From: Branchiostoma floridae
Lineage: Eukaryota > Chordata > Leptocardii > Amphioxiformes > Branchiostomatidae
Length of the DNA stretch: 64,000 nucleotides
Assembly: GCF_000003815.2 (NCBI RefSeq)
Contig: NC_049987.1
Location: 14,106,266 to 14,170,265, forward strand
Reading direction: 5' to 3'
The notes beneath the pieces are model-generated. The model was not told the origin of the DNA and did no database searches. It saw nothing but the letters and a program-made list of their open reading frames with translations. Position numbers and translations under genes: made by a program. Positions 1 to 15,752 of the stretch are shown piece after piece; within the stretch, counting starts at the first letter, position 1; each line of letters starts with the position of its first letter.

Positions 1-307
1 TATGATTTAAGAAAAAAGAAGAAAGCAATCATGGGCAACGGTACGGCATTCCGTTGACGAAATGTACACACATTTTTGAATGTCAATGGACGAATCATAT
101 AGCGTTTTATAACAATTGCAATCCTCAAAGGACATTTCAAATTGTAATTAAAAAATAATAAATGTTATAAACGTCCAAATAGTTATCTAAAAAGTGCTTT
201 CATTGTAAGACCATTTCCAAGTCTTTCTATATTTCAAAGTGCCGGAAGACTTCATGATAAAGCCTTATAAACTTTTCCCTTCTATACATCTTAAGGTTGG
301 AACCTGA
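1..307. other. Flank 3' of CatL-1, no gene seen
   Basis: AT-rich sequence downstream of the minus-strand gene CatL-1. No credible open reading frame or recognised element was seen. Confidence 0.5.
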
Positions 308-520
308 ATTTCATATCATGCCTTTCTTGAATGATTTTCAAGCCTGGTCTCTTTAGACATCACTTATGTACAGCATTATCGTTCATGTTAAGATACGTAC
401 TGCAAGACAGCGGATTACAATGTCTTATAATACACAGGAATGAAGACATTATATACCAAAACACAAGATTTTCATCAACATTTTTTTTATTGTTTTCTTT
501 CATAAAATACCGTAAAATCT
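308..520 (+). repeat. Direct repeat copy A (3' UTR of CatL-1)
   Basis: This roughly 210-bp block matches 1124-1333 in the same orientation. Both start with the stretch around 'catatcatgcctttcttga' and end near 'tttcataaaat', with scattered substitutions and small indels. Copy A overlaps the expected 3' UTR and poly(A) site of CatL-1; copy B is in its last intron. The short open frames in each copy are not conserved and are not called as genes. Confidence 0.8.
486..491 (-). terminator. AATAAA poly(A) signal, CatL-1
   Basis: A canonical AATAAA on the minus strand about 60 nt beyond the stop codon of CatL-1, the position expected for its cleavage signal. It lies inside direct repeat copy A. Confidence 0.6.
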
Positions 521-549
521 AAAGAGTTAAGAAGCATGGTCAGTTTAAA

Positions 550-4595
<4,046 letters not shown>

Positions 4596-5758
4596 CTTGA
4601 TGTATAGCGTCTGAAATGATGATAAGGAGATGTTTATTACAATTTGTTTCACATGGATTCCATAAGTGTTACTTACACTAGCTTGATCTTGGCATGAAAA
4701 CACAAGACATGTGCTGTCGTAATACGTTGAAATTGTCCTTTTAATCTACGAGCAAATGTTAAAACTTACTTATTTTGCCGTTCTTAACATGCCTTTGGAA
4801 CTGTTTATTTGTAAACCTCGTATTTATTTGTAAAGATCGCAACAAAGCCCCCCTCCCCTTTCATTGAATGGAGACCGAAGAGAGACTGAATTCAGATTTT
4901 ACAACATTATCATTGCTCCCACTACCCGCTAACTCACTACTGTAGTGGCCCAAGGGCTATAGAAAAGGGAACGGGCACTGCCCCTATACACCTAAAGCTG
5001 AGGTCAAGTCAAGTCAAATTTTATTGCACATCATTTGTAAAACGGGTACAAACGTAAGGCAAACTTAAGTATATTGTATAAGACAAATAGCTACATGTCT
5101 ATAGTAACAATAGTCTAATACTGTAACAATAAAATGTAGATTCTAGTCTATGCAATATTGGAAGAAACAACATTGTACAAAATTCAGAATGCTGTGCCAG
5201 ACTACTTTCTGATAACATATAGTGCATACTACACCCAGGTTCTATTTTATGCATACAATATTGAAAGGAGACACAGGGAGGATCTTTAAATCTTGCAGGT
5301 GTTTGAAGGATTTCAATTGTCATCTAGATTAATATTTATGACTTGGTCACATGAGGTCCACGAGACTCCGGTTGGTGAATATTTAACAAAGGTGCCGCAG
5401 GTAGGTGTGCCGTTGTTTGCTGAGGTAAAAGGTCGTCTGTCACGAGGACCTCATGTGGCGGCAAACACCTTCGGTGAAACGTGTACATCATAGACACTGC
5501 ATAGAACTATTACTACACCACTACAGAAGGGACACTTACAAAGTTTAAACAAAGTTTTTCAGTAAAGGAATTTTGTTCAAACGTCGGTCTACACATTTCG
5601 ATGAACAGACCTTCCATTATCTCAACTTTTGACCGAGCAGGGGAAGATACATTTGGACTTTCTGAATGTTGACTCTCACTGCAATGTTTTGTTGAATACC
5701 TGTAGCGTTGTGGTGCGTTTGATCGTATGAAGGGTTTCGGAATACATACTGTCATTCT

Positions 5759-5813
5759 CACATACACACACGCACGCACGCACGCACATGCACGAACACA
5801 CACACACACATTT
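5759..5813 (+). repeat. CA/CGCA microsatellite
   Basis: An alternating purine-pyrimidine tract (cacacgcacg followed by acacacac) inside the long 5' UTR intron of CatL-1 (4611-5875). The same intron contains AT-rich repeat-like sequence near 4990-5160. Confidence 0.85.
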
Positions 5814-5875
5814 GAAATTGCATTGCAGTCTCAAACAAGAAATGAATACTAGAAATAGCAGGCCAGTTCCCTTAC

Positions 5876-5925
5876 CTCAGAGTCGAAGATTCTGGTCACC
5901 TTAGGTGTCTTTTCCCTACCGCCGG
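5876..5925 (-). other. Noncoding first exon of CatL-1 (5' UTR)
   Basis: A good donor (GAG|GTAAGG on the minus strand) ends at 5876, and the matching acceptor (TTTCAG) lies at 4611, 15 nt before the ATG. The 5' limit near 5925 is estimated from the TATA box at 5949-5956. CatL-3 and CatL-4 have the same arrangement of a short noncoding exon plus a roughly 1 kb intron. Confidence 0.7.
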
Positions 5926-5948
5926 TTGGTCTAAAGTCCCCAGAGACC

Positions 5949-5956
5949 TTTATATA
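5949..5956 (-). promoter_or_regulatory. TATA box of CatL-1
   Basis: Minus strand reads TATATAAAGG here, about 25-30 bp upstream of the inferred noncoding first exon. Confidence 0.75.
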
Positions 5957-6011
5957 CTAGCTCTTTAAGCCGGAACACCTGAACTGAACACCAATGAGAA
6001 CACTTCAAGCT

Positions 6012-6021
6012 ATCACGTGAC
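6012..6021 (-). promoter_or_regulatory. CLEAR-like E-box upstream of CatL-1
   Basis: Minus strand reads GTCACGTGAT, nine of ten bases of the vertebrate CLEAR element GTCACGTGAC bound by TFEB/MITF factors at lysosomal genes. It lies about 56 bp upstream of the TATA box. The function is inferred from motif and position. Confidence 0.5.
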
Positions 6022-8974
6022 CACAAGGCTGCGTTTTACGCGTGACTTTCATGTGATAAAATTGCAATATTTCAAGACAGTTGCATCACTGAAGACATTT
6101 TAGCAAAACAGAAGTCTTTATCACATGATTTTAGTTGAAAGGCTAGTGACCTGATAATTAACAATGCTATCGTAAGTTCAACTGGTGTCCATAGTAGCGC
6201 TTGTTCATATACTAGTCTGACATGCCTTCTGAAGGTGTTAAATCAATGTATTGTTTATGGTAGACGATAAACATCAACAGGAAAGGACAAGAAAGGTCAA
6301 TGGCCTTGAAATGAAAAAAAAAGTAAGAACGCCGGGTTAAATAAACTTCATGCCATAGATTTATGACCCCCCCTCCCCATCTTACACAAGTCTTCTCCCC
6401 TTTATCTGATATTCCGGCAAATATTGATTGAACGGTTTTATCCTTGTAGTGATCTATTTGTAAATATACCTCAAGTCAACTCTAACGTAATGACTAAGGG
6501 CATGGGGCAAGTCAGCTATTTGAGCTACCATGTGTGAGGCAACGTTGCTTTTTTTTTTCGAAATAGACCATTCACACAAGCTGCCAAAATGGCGAGCTTC
6601 GTTGTGCAAATAGCAAAGGTCGAGGCGTCCAGGGACTTAAAAAGTGCGAACGTTGAAAAAAAGCCAACGTCACAAGAAAGTCATGAGGGCGAGCTCGATT
6701 ATTGCGTTATTGCAAACATTTGAGTTTATATGCTGATTGTAAGCATGACGAAGCAAGATGAAAGCAATATTTTGAAGATCTCTCAAAAATATTTCACTGT
6801 GTGTCCATTGATGACTTCCTGTCACTCTACAGTGAAGGTGACAAGCATATGGAAAATACAGAACTGAGAAAACACAGACAAACAGGCTGACCCAAACACA
6901 ATGCCTCCTTTCAAATGAATATAGCCTATTCCAGATATTCAGATAAAAGTGATAAAAGGTTAATTCTACGAACTTTGAACTTCGCTACCTCCCTCTCTCT
7001 GCAACTCCTTTGTCCTTCACTTTCTCTCACTGTGGCCGGACGTGCGGAACTAACTGCGGACACAGACAGACGGACACACCGAAAACAATACCTCCGGTTC
7101 CTACACGGAAGTGATAAGCACTGTTTCTAACTGTAGGTACTATTTCCTAGATGACTGCCGGTTGAAATACAAGTAGACACAAACTATCTTTGCTACGTTT
7201 GCGCCGGCATGTTTGGCAGTTAAAGAAGACGAACATACTATATATAGGTATAACGTAAAAGAACGAAGCATTGAGACTTCAACGTATTTCGGGTAAATGG
7301 GAAAGCTAGCACTTCCCTCTTTTTGTGATGGTTGATCTAATGTTTTTACATTTTACCAATTTAATTCTTTTGGGGATTCCCGGCATTAACCCAACCACTA
7401 TTTCCTGACAGCTATAATTAGTATCTGCCAAACAAGTTCCTCATTGCCACACCGGTTTTGCGGAAGTACTGTAAAACTGTGTAAGCAGCTGTCATACTAG
7501 CATTGAAGAGACTGGGCCTATAAACATTTGCTATAGTTTGAACTCCCAACCAAATTTGATACCACTAGTTCACCTTTATCTGCGGGCTTTATCTATATCG
7601 ATGTATTTAAAAAAGGAAGATTTAGGGATTATATTAGACGACGGACGGTGGTTCCAGTTGCATTGTTTTCAAAATATTGCAGTTTCAGCCTTGAAACCAC
7701 CGTCCGTCGACTTGATATCCTTAAGCTTAAGTTCCCTGTTTTAAATACATCGGGTATATGTTTCCTCACGGACTCAATGTGAACTAGCATTATAGTTTCA
7801 TGAATATCAAACCGACAGTTTTGTTTAAATAATAGCCATATAGTATAAATGGGTATAGTTGGTTGTCTTAAGTCTACCATTACAAACATGTATACGTATG
7901 TACTTAATGTATACAGTTAAAAAAGCCCGCTGAATTTCTTTTCGTCCCAGACTACATGCCAAACAGGAATGCCCATTCTACAGTGTTACAGAAAAAAAGC
8001 AGTTGAGTAGTAAGAAGATAATCTACACAAAGAAATTGGAGCAGTATTAACTACTACCTCACCTCTTGGGGCGTCTGTTCAAAATAACATAAAACTTCCG
8101 TTTTTTTTCGCTTCCTGATCAACATGCATGACTGCGCATGTCCGTTAGCATTGGTGAGTAATGAACTTGAATAAATGCTCTTCTATTTAAAATTAAAAGC
8201 TTCAAGAGACTCATAACCTAGAACAAAAACGAACAAACAAAGAAACAAAGAAAACAAATTCCAAAAGCTTCCTAACAGCTTTTTATTCCACAATACAACG
8301 ACAATTGCTTGCTAGATTAAATAGAGTAAGAAAATATATAGAACGGAACAGCACTAACAAGATACTTAACGTTACAAAACTATTGAAATTACTTGTGTTT
8401 AGTCGTGAGGTAGATATTAACAAGAACAAAACGACATTCAAATAGGGTACAAATGTATCACTTTAGATGGAAGGAAGTAAAATAAATATATTTTTTAGCC
8501 AATGGCTAGTTCTAAGTGGCTGTATAACTTGTTCCAGCAAAACAAATATTTGTCTTTATATGTTATACAATCTTCCGTGAACTTCCTTTTTTAATTTTAG
8601 TCCACTAGTTCATTGTCTTTATGCTTTGATTTTTAATTTTTATCCAACCCTCACCCATCCATTTCCATTTGGAATATTTTTCAGTATTGAGACGACTAGA
8701 AAAAATCTTCAATGTCTTCAAAACAAATGTTTACCGTTATCTCGTAGCATACTGGTTTTAACCACCCATCCCCTAAGTTCATTGCCTAGAACTTGGCCAA
8801 GTTACCTTGCATTGAAGAAACCCGCTGAAAAAACAAAATTACTCTTTTTATGAGTATTATATCTGTCTTACACCGTATATGTTACAAACACAGGTCTCGC
8901 CTCTTTGCAAACCACCGTTTGGAATCTTTTCTTTTCAACTTGTGAATTGATGTACAGTACACGAAGTCAAACTA
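6022..8974. other. Spacer between CatL-1 and the receptor gene
   Basis: No gene is supported here. Short open frames lack codon structure or known motifs. The only structure seen is the foldback element at about 7555-7815. Confidence 0.5.
7555..7815. mobile_element. Foldback (MITE-like) element
   Basis: Two arms form an imperfect long hairpin. The inner arms share GACGGACGGTGGTT (around 7640) and its complement (around 7695-7711). The similarity continues outward through 'cgatgtatttaaaa' at about 7598 and its complement at about 7740, to 'ctagttcac' near 7565 and 'gtgaactag' near 7790. No coding capacity and no clear target-site duplication were seen. Confidence 0.65.
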
Positions 8975-11900
8975 TCATGCGGCGATAGTGTCAGCTAACG
9001 ACATGGTAGGAGCGGCCACCATTTTGAATGTGACGTAATGTACCCCGGACTTGATGATCATCCAGCATCCTCTGCGGCACGACTGCCTCATTATGATGTA
9101 GATGACGGGGTTGATGATGCTGTTAAACGTCATCAGTCTTGCGCCAAGGTAGTCCAGATCTTTGTCCGGCCACGTCCCGATTTGGTTGGCCAGAATACGT
9201 GTCTATAATAGAGAATTTGGGGGAGTTTAGTGTAAATGGTAGGGGTGTGTGAGTGTCTGTCTGTGTGTGCGTATGTGTGATTTCAGACCATTGCATCTTA
9301 ATCATTACACATTAAAGCAATGCCAGTGCGGTTCAAAATAAGTCAATCGCTACATTTTGCCGTTTCAAACGGCAAAATCATTAAAGTTTATATGTATATG
9401 CACTCGAATGGCATACAAAAATGAAAACACAGTCCATATTTGTTACTACTAAACCTCTGTAATAGCATAGAACTGCACACATCACCCAAACGACATCCAA
9501 ACGTGACATGGTGCACACATCACCCAAACGACGTCCAAACGTGACATGGTGCACACATCAGCCAAACGACATCCAAACGTGACATGGTGCACACATCACC
9601 CAAACGACATCCAAACGTGACATGGTGCACACATCACCCAAACGACATCCAAACGTGGTGCACACAACGTCGAACAAAATACTTCTGTGAGAAATTAGCA
9701 ATTTCAAGTGCAAAAATGACAAAGACTTTTTTATTGGTTGATCATATATGAGCTGATATCCTGTAGTCTTCTAGCAAGGGAGTCTTGAAGTTTTATGCAA
9801 ACAAGATCCTACATTTGGCAGCAGTCGCAACCACAGCACTTACACCCGTGTCACGATGGCGCCAAAATCGATCGGCAGACGAGTCTGAGAGCTCGAAATG
9901 GCATTTTCCGCAGTGAAACTCTCGGTGTGTTCTCGATCAGAACGCGATTCTTAGGGATCGTTTGTGATTCCTAGGAGTCGGCCGATGCTCACTGTTCACC
10001 GAAACTTGTTCTTAACATCAGCGTATTATACTAGGATAAACCTACTGTTTTCATATATAATGAATAGAATATACTGTTATTAATTGGGCAATATGTAATA
10101 TTTTATTCCATATCAGTATTCCATACCATATAGTAGTCTAATCGGGATGATTTTATGACATGTGGGAAACAATAGGCTATAGCTCTATCGGCATTGTCAC
10201 CTCGCCTCTTTGAATTTTACGTGCTCTTCATACCGTAAGGCATTACGACATTTTGTTCTGCCACGTTTTCAACACTAAAGTGGTAGCAAATTTGCACTCT
10301 AGCGTCCAGCTATGGTTTCATAAAAGCAATATTCCTTGTATAAACACATACTGTCCTGTGTCAATTTCACTCGTAAGAGAAATTTGCTTTTGAAAATATA
10401 TCAAATCCACCTGTCACGTAGAGAGGTGTTTGCAAACTATTGATATTAATTTTCGAAGGTAATACGTAGGCGTAGTTTATTCATAGTACACCTTCATTTT
10501 CTATTGATTGAACTACATTTGTCTACTACATAGTATTGAAAATGTCCAATATTGTCGTCGAAGTTTGAAGTATTTTGTGATATCAAAGGTGCGCGACGAA
10601 ACTGTTGGTAACACTACTTCAATATTCCTCCGCATATATTTAACCCTTCAAGTGTTGTGTTTTAGACCATTTGATGTATAACGTTATCAGGAGGAAGTTT
10701 ACTAAGCACTCAGTGGTAGGGAAATTTTAATTACAACGCACAATAAAAGGGTGTGTCGTGTCATCTAAGGTTACTAAGAGTATTTCAATAATTTCTTTAG
10801 ATAAACTAGTCATTTCTCTTCAACAGAATTTTAGAAAACCTTGTAAAGGAGAAGAAAAATAATACAAAACTGCAGAATAGATTTTAACAAGGAAAGGGCA
10901 ACTTCATCACTTTGACAGTTCAAGTCATTTTCAAAGTAAATTTTCTTACCAAGAATTTTTACCTTGTCACATGTTGTAATTTTGATATCCTGCTATAGGT
11001 TCATTCTCGTATAGGACTGTTTAACCATAGCCGAAGCTGTAAGGCTGGTATTAATTTTACCATGGTGATTATTGCCCAAAGGCGGCATATTGAAGTGTCA
11101 CAATGATTGTACTACATGTTCGATGCACTAGGTTTTATACAATATTTTTCATGATTCAACTAGAGGGCCCAAACCTATACCACTTACTTTTGATATCAAG
11201 AGCTATCTACTACTAAAAATATCATGCCCACGGCATGTTCAGAACTCCAAATAGCAAAACCGGAAGTTCCACTGCAGTACTGTTACAGCACACTAGGGGG
11301 CCCAAAAATCTAATCGTTTCTGATATAAATCTCATCAAGACTTACCCACGTGCCAAATATCAAGACAAGCTATCTAGGCGTTCTGGACTTATGCTGGTAA
11401 ACTACATACATACATGCATGCGTACACACACACATAGACAGACAGACACAAAAACACCTACTGAAAACATAACCTTCTAGCGAAGGTAACAATCATATAG
11501 TTGAAGAACTGTATACAATGAACGGTAACGGCTGCACTACTCACAGCAAAGAGGAACCAGGAACAGAAGAATGCCACAGCCACCACAAGTGTCAACTTGG
11601 CCACCTGTATCTCCAACCTGGAAACGGACACGTGGACGGACTTCAGTACTGTAGGCTTGTAGGTTATACGATGATGCCAATATTTTATTATTCAAACCTA
11701 AATCTTCAACTGCCTTTTCTAAAAATTCAAAAAAATTGGTCAATCATGAAAAAGTTCATAAATAGATGGATGGACGGATGAATGAATGAATGAATCTACG
11801 GGTATATTGAAAGAATGGATGGAAGGATGGATGGAAGGATGGACGGATGGATGAATGGATAGATGGATGGATGAATTAATGAGAGATTTACCTGCATTCC

Positions 11901-13874
11901 TGCACACCTGCTGGCCTTGTAGCGCCCATCTCCGAGTCCCTGCTTGAGAGTCGGGGCCGCACTCGTCTCAACCGGAGCATGTACGCAGCAACAATGGCGT
12001 TTACTACCTGGGGTAACATGATATTTCTTTCAGCACCATTTCCAACTTCCGCTTCTTAATCTATTCATAGTTATTGAAATTTTGTTCATTTGTTCATCGT
12101 TACTTTGATCATTACTATTATCGTCATCACGGTTGTCTTTGCTAGAGTTATCTTTCCTTAGTATTGTTGTAGTCTTTCAATATTATCATTATCTCAGAAG
12201 GTGGGATCTACGCCTCTTTGTTTTATCTTGTGTGCTGATTGTATAGCTACACCGGAGGCCGGTGATGCTACGGGACCGGGTGAAGTGAGGTTTTGTTTGA
12301 TCTTATTACTGATTCTGGCATGATGTTGTCTGCTTCCTCAAAGTTTAAATAAAGGAAGAAATATTGTTACAAATACCAAACCGTCTGTGGTAACAACACT
12401 ACACTGAAAGTGGTTTGGCGCTAAATGTGTCTGTTTGGGAAGTGATAAACTTTTAAAAAGTGTTTGGGCAAAGTGATTACCAAGTCAAATGGAGTACAGG
12501 TTATCCTTGGTACGCCGTACCTATCAAAGTAGACGTATACAAAACGAATACACGGGTAGCTAAGCAATAAAACCACGGAATTCTTTCTCCTGTAAAAATG
12601 GAGGGGTGTCTGTCAAGAATTTAGCTTACATTCTGTCATTTTGCATGTTTAAGCTAGCTAGTTGTAAACGCGAGGCTTAAAGTGTTTGTACAAAAAAGTT
12701 TTGTCATGTAGCACTTGTACCCATTTTCTATTGCAAATATCGTCCAAACAACTAAAACCACAGCTTTAGTGCCTTTTTACACAAGGGTTTAACACAAGGG
12801 TTTTACACACAAAAAGTTGGCCTTTCAGATTGTATACGAATATCCTCTCTCGCCTGTTTTTGCATGTACTAAAATTAGGTTTCAGCCGATCGACTATGTT
12901 TGAAAAATATATCCTAATCGCCTTGTAGAGTACGTCAGTTTGATAGACCTAAAAGTCTACCTTTAACATGGATAACTCAATCGCAGTACCACGCACAATA
13001 TCGGCTGCTCCCTTGAAGCGTAAAAGTAGGCTAACAATGTTATATCACGCGTATTTCAGTGAGTGCAAATAAATATAATATTCCTCTCTTTTTCATCAAC
13101 TGTAATAATAAATCAATGACAGGCGTTGTGTTTTGTATATCTTATAAAAAATACACTAATAACAGAACTCACCACTATGATGAAGAGGCACAGAAACATG
13201 TTGACAACGTTGATGTACACAACCACCCTCCCGCTCGAGCTTTCGTCAGTCCAGTCGAACATACAGTACGAGTTGGGATACTGGGGTACGTTCTGAACCA
13301 AGCCGAACAGGGGGAGGACAGAAACAACTATCGTGTAGAGAAAGATGAAAATCAAGGCGGGATAGATTTTCGACTTCTCGTAACCAAAATGGCGGTTGTA
13401 GGAGAAGGGGTGCAGCAATGCCCAGTATCTATCGATCGACATGAGGGCTACGATCATTTGGGACGCCACGCTAAGCGCTAAGAGTACCGTGGCGTTAAAG
13501 TCACACATGGCTTGGTTAACGTAGATTTTGAAATAGTAGGATAACGCCAGTGGCGCTACGCCAAGTGAGCAGTTTAGAACGTCCGTCCAGGAAAGGTAGA
13601 TCAGCAGAAGGTTTGGCATGTTTGGTCTTTGTCGGAAAACTTCTCGGCTCACGACGATGATGAGAGAGTTGCCGAACAATCCAACAACTGCAACTATGAT
13701 TATTGACGTCGAGGCCAGCACCCACACCGTTTCTCCGAGTTCTTCTCTGTCCACTCCTAACGGAAAATCAACGCCCGTAACATCTGTGCTTTCCGTCGTC
13801 AAGTTAGCATCTGGTGAGTTTTCCTCAGGAGTTCTAAGGGAGTACCCTCCTTGGTCAGCCATGGCATTTGCCAT
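8975..13874 (-). CDS. Class A GPCR, prostanoid receptor-like
   Basis: A seven-transmembrane receptor of 372 residues. Four coding exons on the complement: 13173-13874, 11892-12007, 11545-11617, 8975-9202 (1119 nt, consistent phases, GT-AG borders). Exon 1 encodes an N-terminal region with the sequon NLT, TM1 (GNSLIIVVS), TM2, TM3 ending SIDRYWALLHPF, TM4 and the second loop. Exon 2 carries the end of TM5 and a basic third loop, exon 3 TM6 (VAFFCSWFLF), and exon 4 TM7 with NPVIY and a Cys-rich tail. Prostanoid-like traits: the loop QYPNSYCMFDW resembles the family's QYPGTWCFxxW; TM7 has an Arg (GARLMTFNSIINP) where prostanoid receptors keep a ligand-binding Arg; and an intron falls at the end of TM6, a known shared site in prostanoid receptor genes. 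The DRY-type motif differs from the usual prostanoid ERC. The ligand is inferred, not shown. Confidence 0.85.
9475..9668 (+). repeat. 38-bp minisatellite, five copies
   Basis: Units start at 9475, 9513, 9551, 9589 and 9627 (gcacacatcacccaaacgac...); the last is truncated. Near-identical copies imply recent expansion. It lies in the last receptor intron (9203-11544). Confidence 0.95.
9849..10027 (+). repeat. Dispersed repeat fragment related to 42013-42190
   Basis: Shares ordered blocks with the left part of the 42013-42833 element: 'cgatcgg.agac.agt', 'tagggatcg', 'aggagtc' and 'cgaaac.tgttcttaaca'. It is probably a degraded copy inserted in the receptor gene's last intron. Confidence 0.6.
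11757..11881 (+). repeat. GGAT/GAAT tetranucleotide tract
   Basis: Degenerate gatg/gaat/ggat repeats in the receptor intron 11618-11891. Confidence 0.9.
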
Positions 13875-13916
13875 AACTTATGCCCGGGTCTGTCAGAAGA
13901 TCTGTATAAGTATCTG

Positions 13917-13967
13917 TATATAGCTTTCAATGATCACGTGACGGCAGGTTGTGTGATCACGTGATCA
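13917..13967 (-). promoter_or_regulatory. Promoter of the receptor gene: TATA plus paired CACGTG
   Basis: TATATA at 13917-13922 lies 43 bp before the ATG. Upstream are CACGTG at 13935-13940 and, at 13954-13967, the perfect 14-bp palindrome TGATCACGTGATCA. This suits bHLH-zip factors such as USF or MITF/TFE, but factor identity is inference. Confidence 0.6.
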
Positions 13968-14602
13968 GGCGAGATGTCGTGCTGTCACAGTAACTATCAC
14001 TGTGATGACACTGACCATGCTATCACCGTACTGTCACAGGAGCAAAACGAGACTGCGTGCTTGAAACCTTGTCCAGAGGAATCTCTAAAATCTGTAGTAT
14101 AGTCCAAGAATTGAACCTTGACTGAGAGACACGTGTACGTGCCTAATGTAACGTGACGTCGTCATGTGGAAATAAATATCTACCACTTCCTCCGGTGCAA
14201 CTGTGTTAGTGTGTATGACATTTGCTCTCCTACGCACAGGTCTGTTTGCCGTAGTGAAGTGTTTCCTTTTCTCGCCACATGAGAGTAAACACCAGCAGAC
14301 AGACGTGGGAGTCACCCGTGTCGATATCCTCTCCAGGGTGAGTCACGACCGTCCAGAAACAGACTCGGAGTTTAATAACCCCGACAACAAAGCAATTTAG
14401 GACTGTACCACTACTATGGTAGGTTTGAATTCTGGCTTATGAGTTGAAGTTCTAAACCCTCGTTATCACATATTTTGACTTATCCGTTGAAGTTCCAAAC
14501 GCGTTACTATCAGAGTAGTGCTCGGGGATTTTTACCGGTTACTCCGCTATCTAACCTCTGCTTGGAGAATGCCTCTGCGACTGGTGTCTGAAGCCGCTGT
14601 GC

Positions 14603-14830
14603 GACCAAACGTTTGATTTTGACGGGTTTCTTACAGAATTTCGTAAATATATAAAAGAACGCTTATTCCGTTTTGTACCTTTTGTTGTCTTTTAAATGGG
14701 ACTTTTACACCGTGCATCAATGATAGACTATGTCGTATGACCAAACGTTTGATTTTGACGGGTAGATATATAAAAGAAAGAATCTTATTAAGTTTTGCAT
14801 CTTTTTTTGTCTTAACATCGTGCATCATTC
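14603..14830 (+). repeat. Local direct duplication
   Basis: The stretch starting 'gaccaaacgtttgattttga' at about 14603 recurs at about 14740. Both copies continue with 'atatataaaagaa', a run of 't' with 'ttgtctt', and 'cgtgcatca'. The second copy is shorter. Period is about 138 bp. Confidence 0.8.
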
Positions 14831-15193
14831 TCCAATAAGAAAATTAAGGACCACACAGATTCAATGTTAGTGATCATAATCTGACAGAAAGGGGGACCGC
14901 ACTTTTTAATAAGTGGTATCGGCTGTTTGTATATGATTTCCACTGCTCGGGTACGACCCCATTGAAGTCCTTGCTTACACTGGCATTCCTAATTAAGCAA
15001 TGTTTGTAGATGTACCTGTGGGTGAAAAAATAGCAGTGACCAAGTGGTGCCACACATCGGAAATAACTAACACCGTACCATTTCCAATGTAGAGGGTACA
15101 TGAGCTAAGAGTTTTTTTGAGCAAAAAAGAAACAAAAAAATTCAAAGGACTAAGTTGATGGTGATAAAACGAGATATGACTTCATAATTAAGG

Positions 15194-15366
15194 GTTAATG
15201 ACCCGCCTCGAGGTGTGTACGGTGTCATAACGCCTGGTCCTTTGCTATAACCACCGAATAAAACCACCGAGTGAGCGAAGCGAACGAGGTGGTTTTATGA
15301 GGTGGTCATAGCAAAGGACCAGGCGTTATGACACCATGTACAACGAGGAACAGGCGGGTCATTAAC
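15194..15366. mobile_element. Long hairpin / foldback element
   Basis: Arms of about 75 bp (15194-15268 and 15288-15366) pair with few mismatches around a 19-bp loop (gagtgagcgaagcgaacga). The outer ends are GTTAATGACCCGCCT and its complement. There is no coding capacity; a MITE-like origin is inferred. Confidence 0.8.
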
Positions 15367-15683
15367 GTTATTATCATATAGCCTACCCAAACTTGCAAAC
15401 TCTTGTATAACGCATAGATCCCTTGGTACTATACGTGTGAATTCCTTTGTCGAATGTCTGAAATTCACTTTTTTTCTTTGGTACATACATTTGTAAGAAG
15501 ATTAAAGATTGCATTTTGAAACCAACATTTCCACAGAAAATATTCGAAACATTGCAGTCTTTGGCTTTTTAGAACAACAAAAATCATTATCAATGTAAAC
15601 AGAATGAGCCATTCTGTACTTATTCCCTCTGCTCTGTCATATGTTTTGCTCCTTGGCCAATGCTTGCATATACCTTACTTTCG

Positions 15684-15752
15684 CTCCTTCTGATTGGTCA
15701 AAACGAATCGACACCGGTGCCGTTGTCGATTCATTCTGACCAATCAGAGGAG
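15684..15752. promoter_or_regulatory. CCAAT-bearing inverted repeat
   Basis: Arms CTCCTTCTGATTGGTC and its near complement flank ACACCGGTG. A third CTTCTGATTGGTC lies at 15816-15828. Each arm holds a CCAAT box (ATTGG at 15693-15697, CCAAT at 15740-15744). The cluster could be an NF-Y-type control region or the core of a foldback repeat; no adjacent gene was found. Confidence 0.35.

Noticed and set aside
13059-13481. 140-residue plus-strand frame
   Set aside because: Antisense shadow of receptor exon 1.
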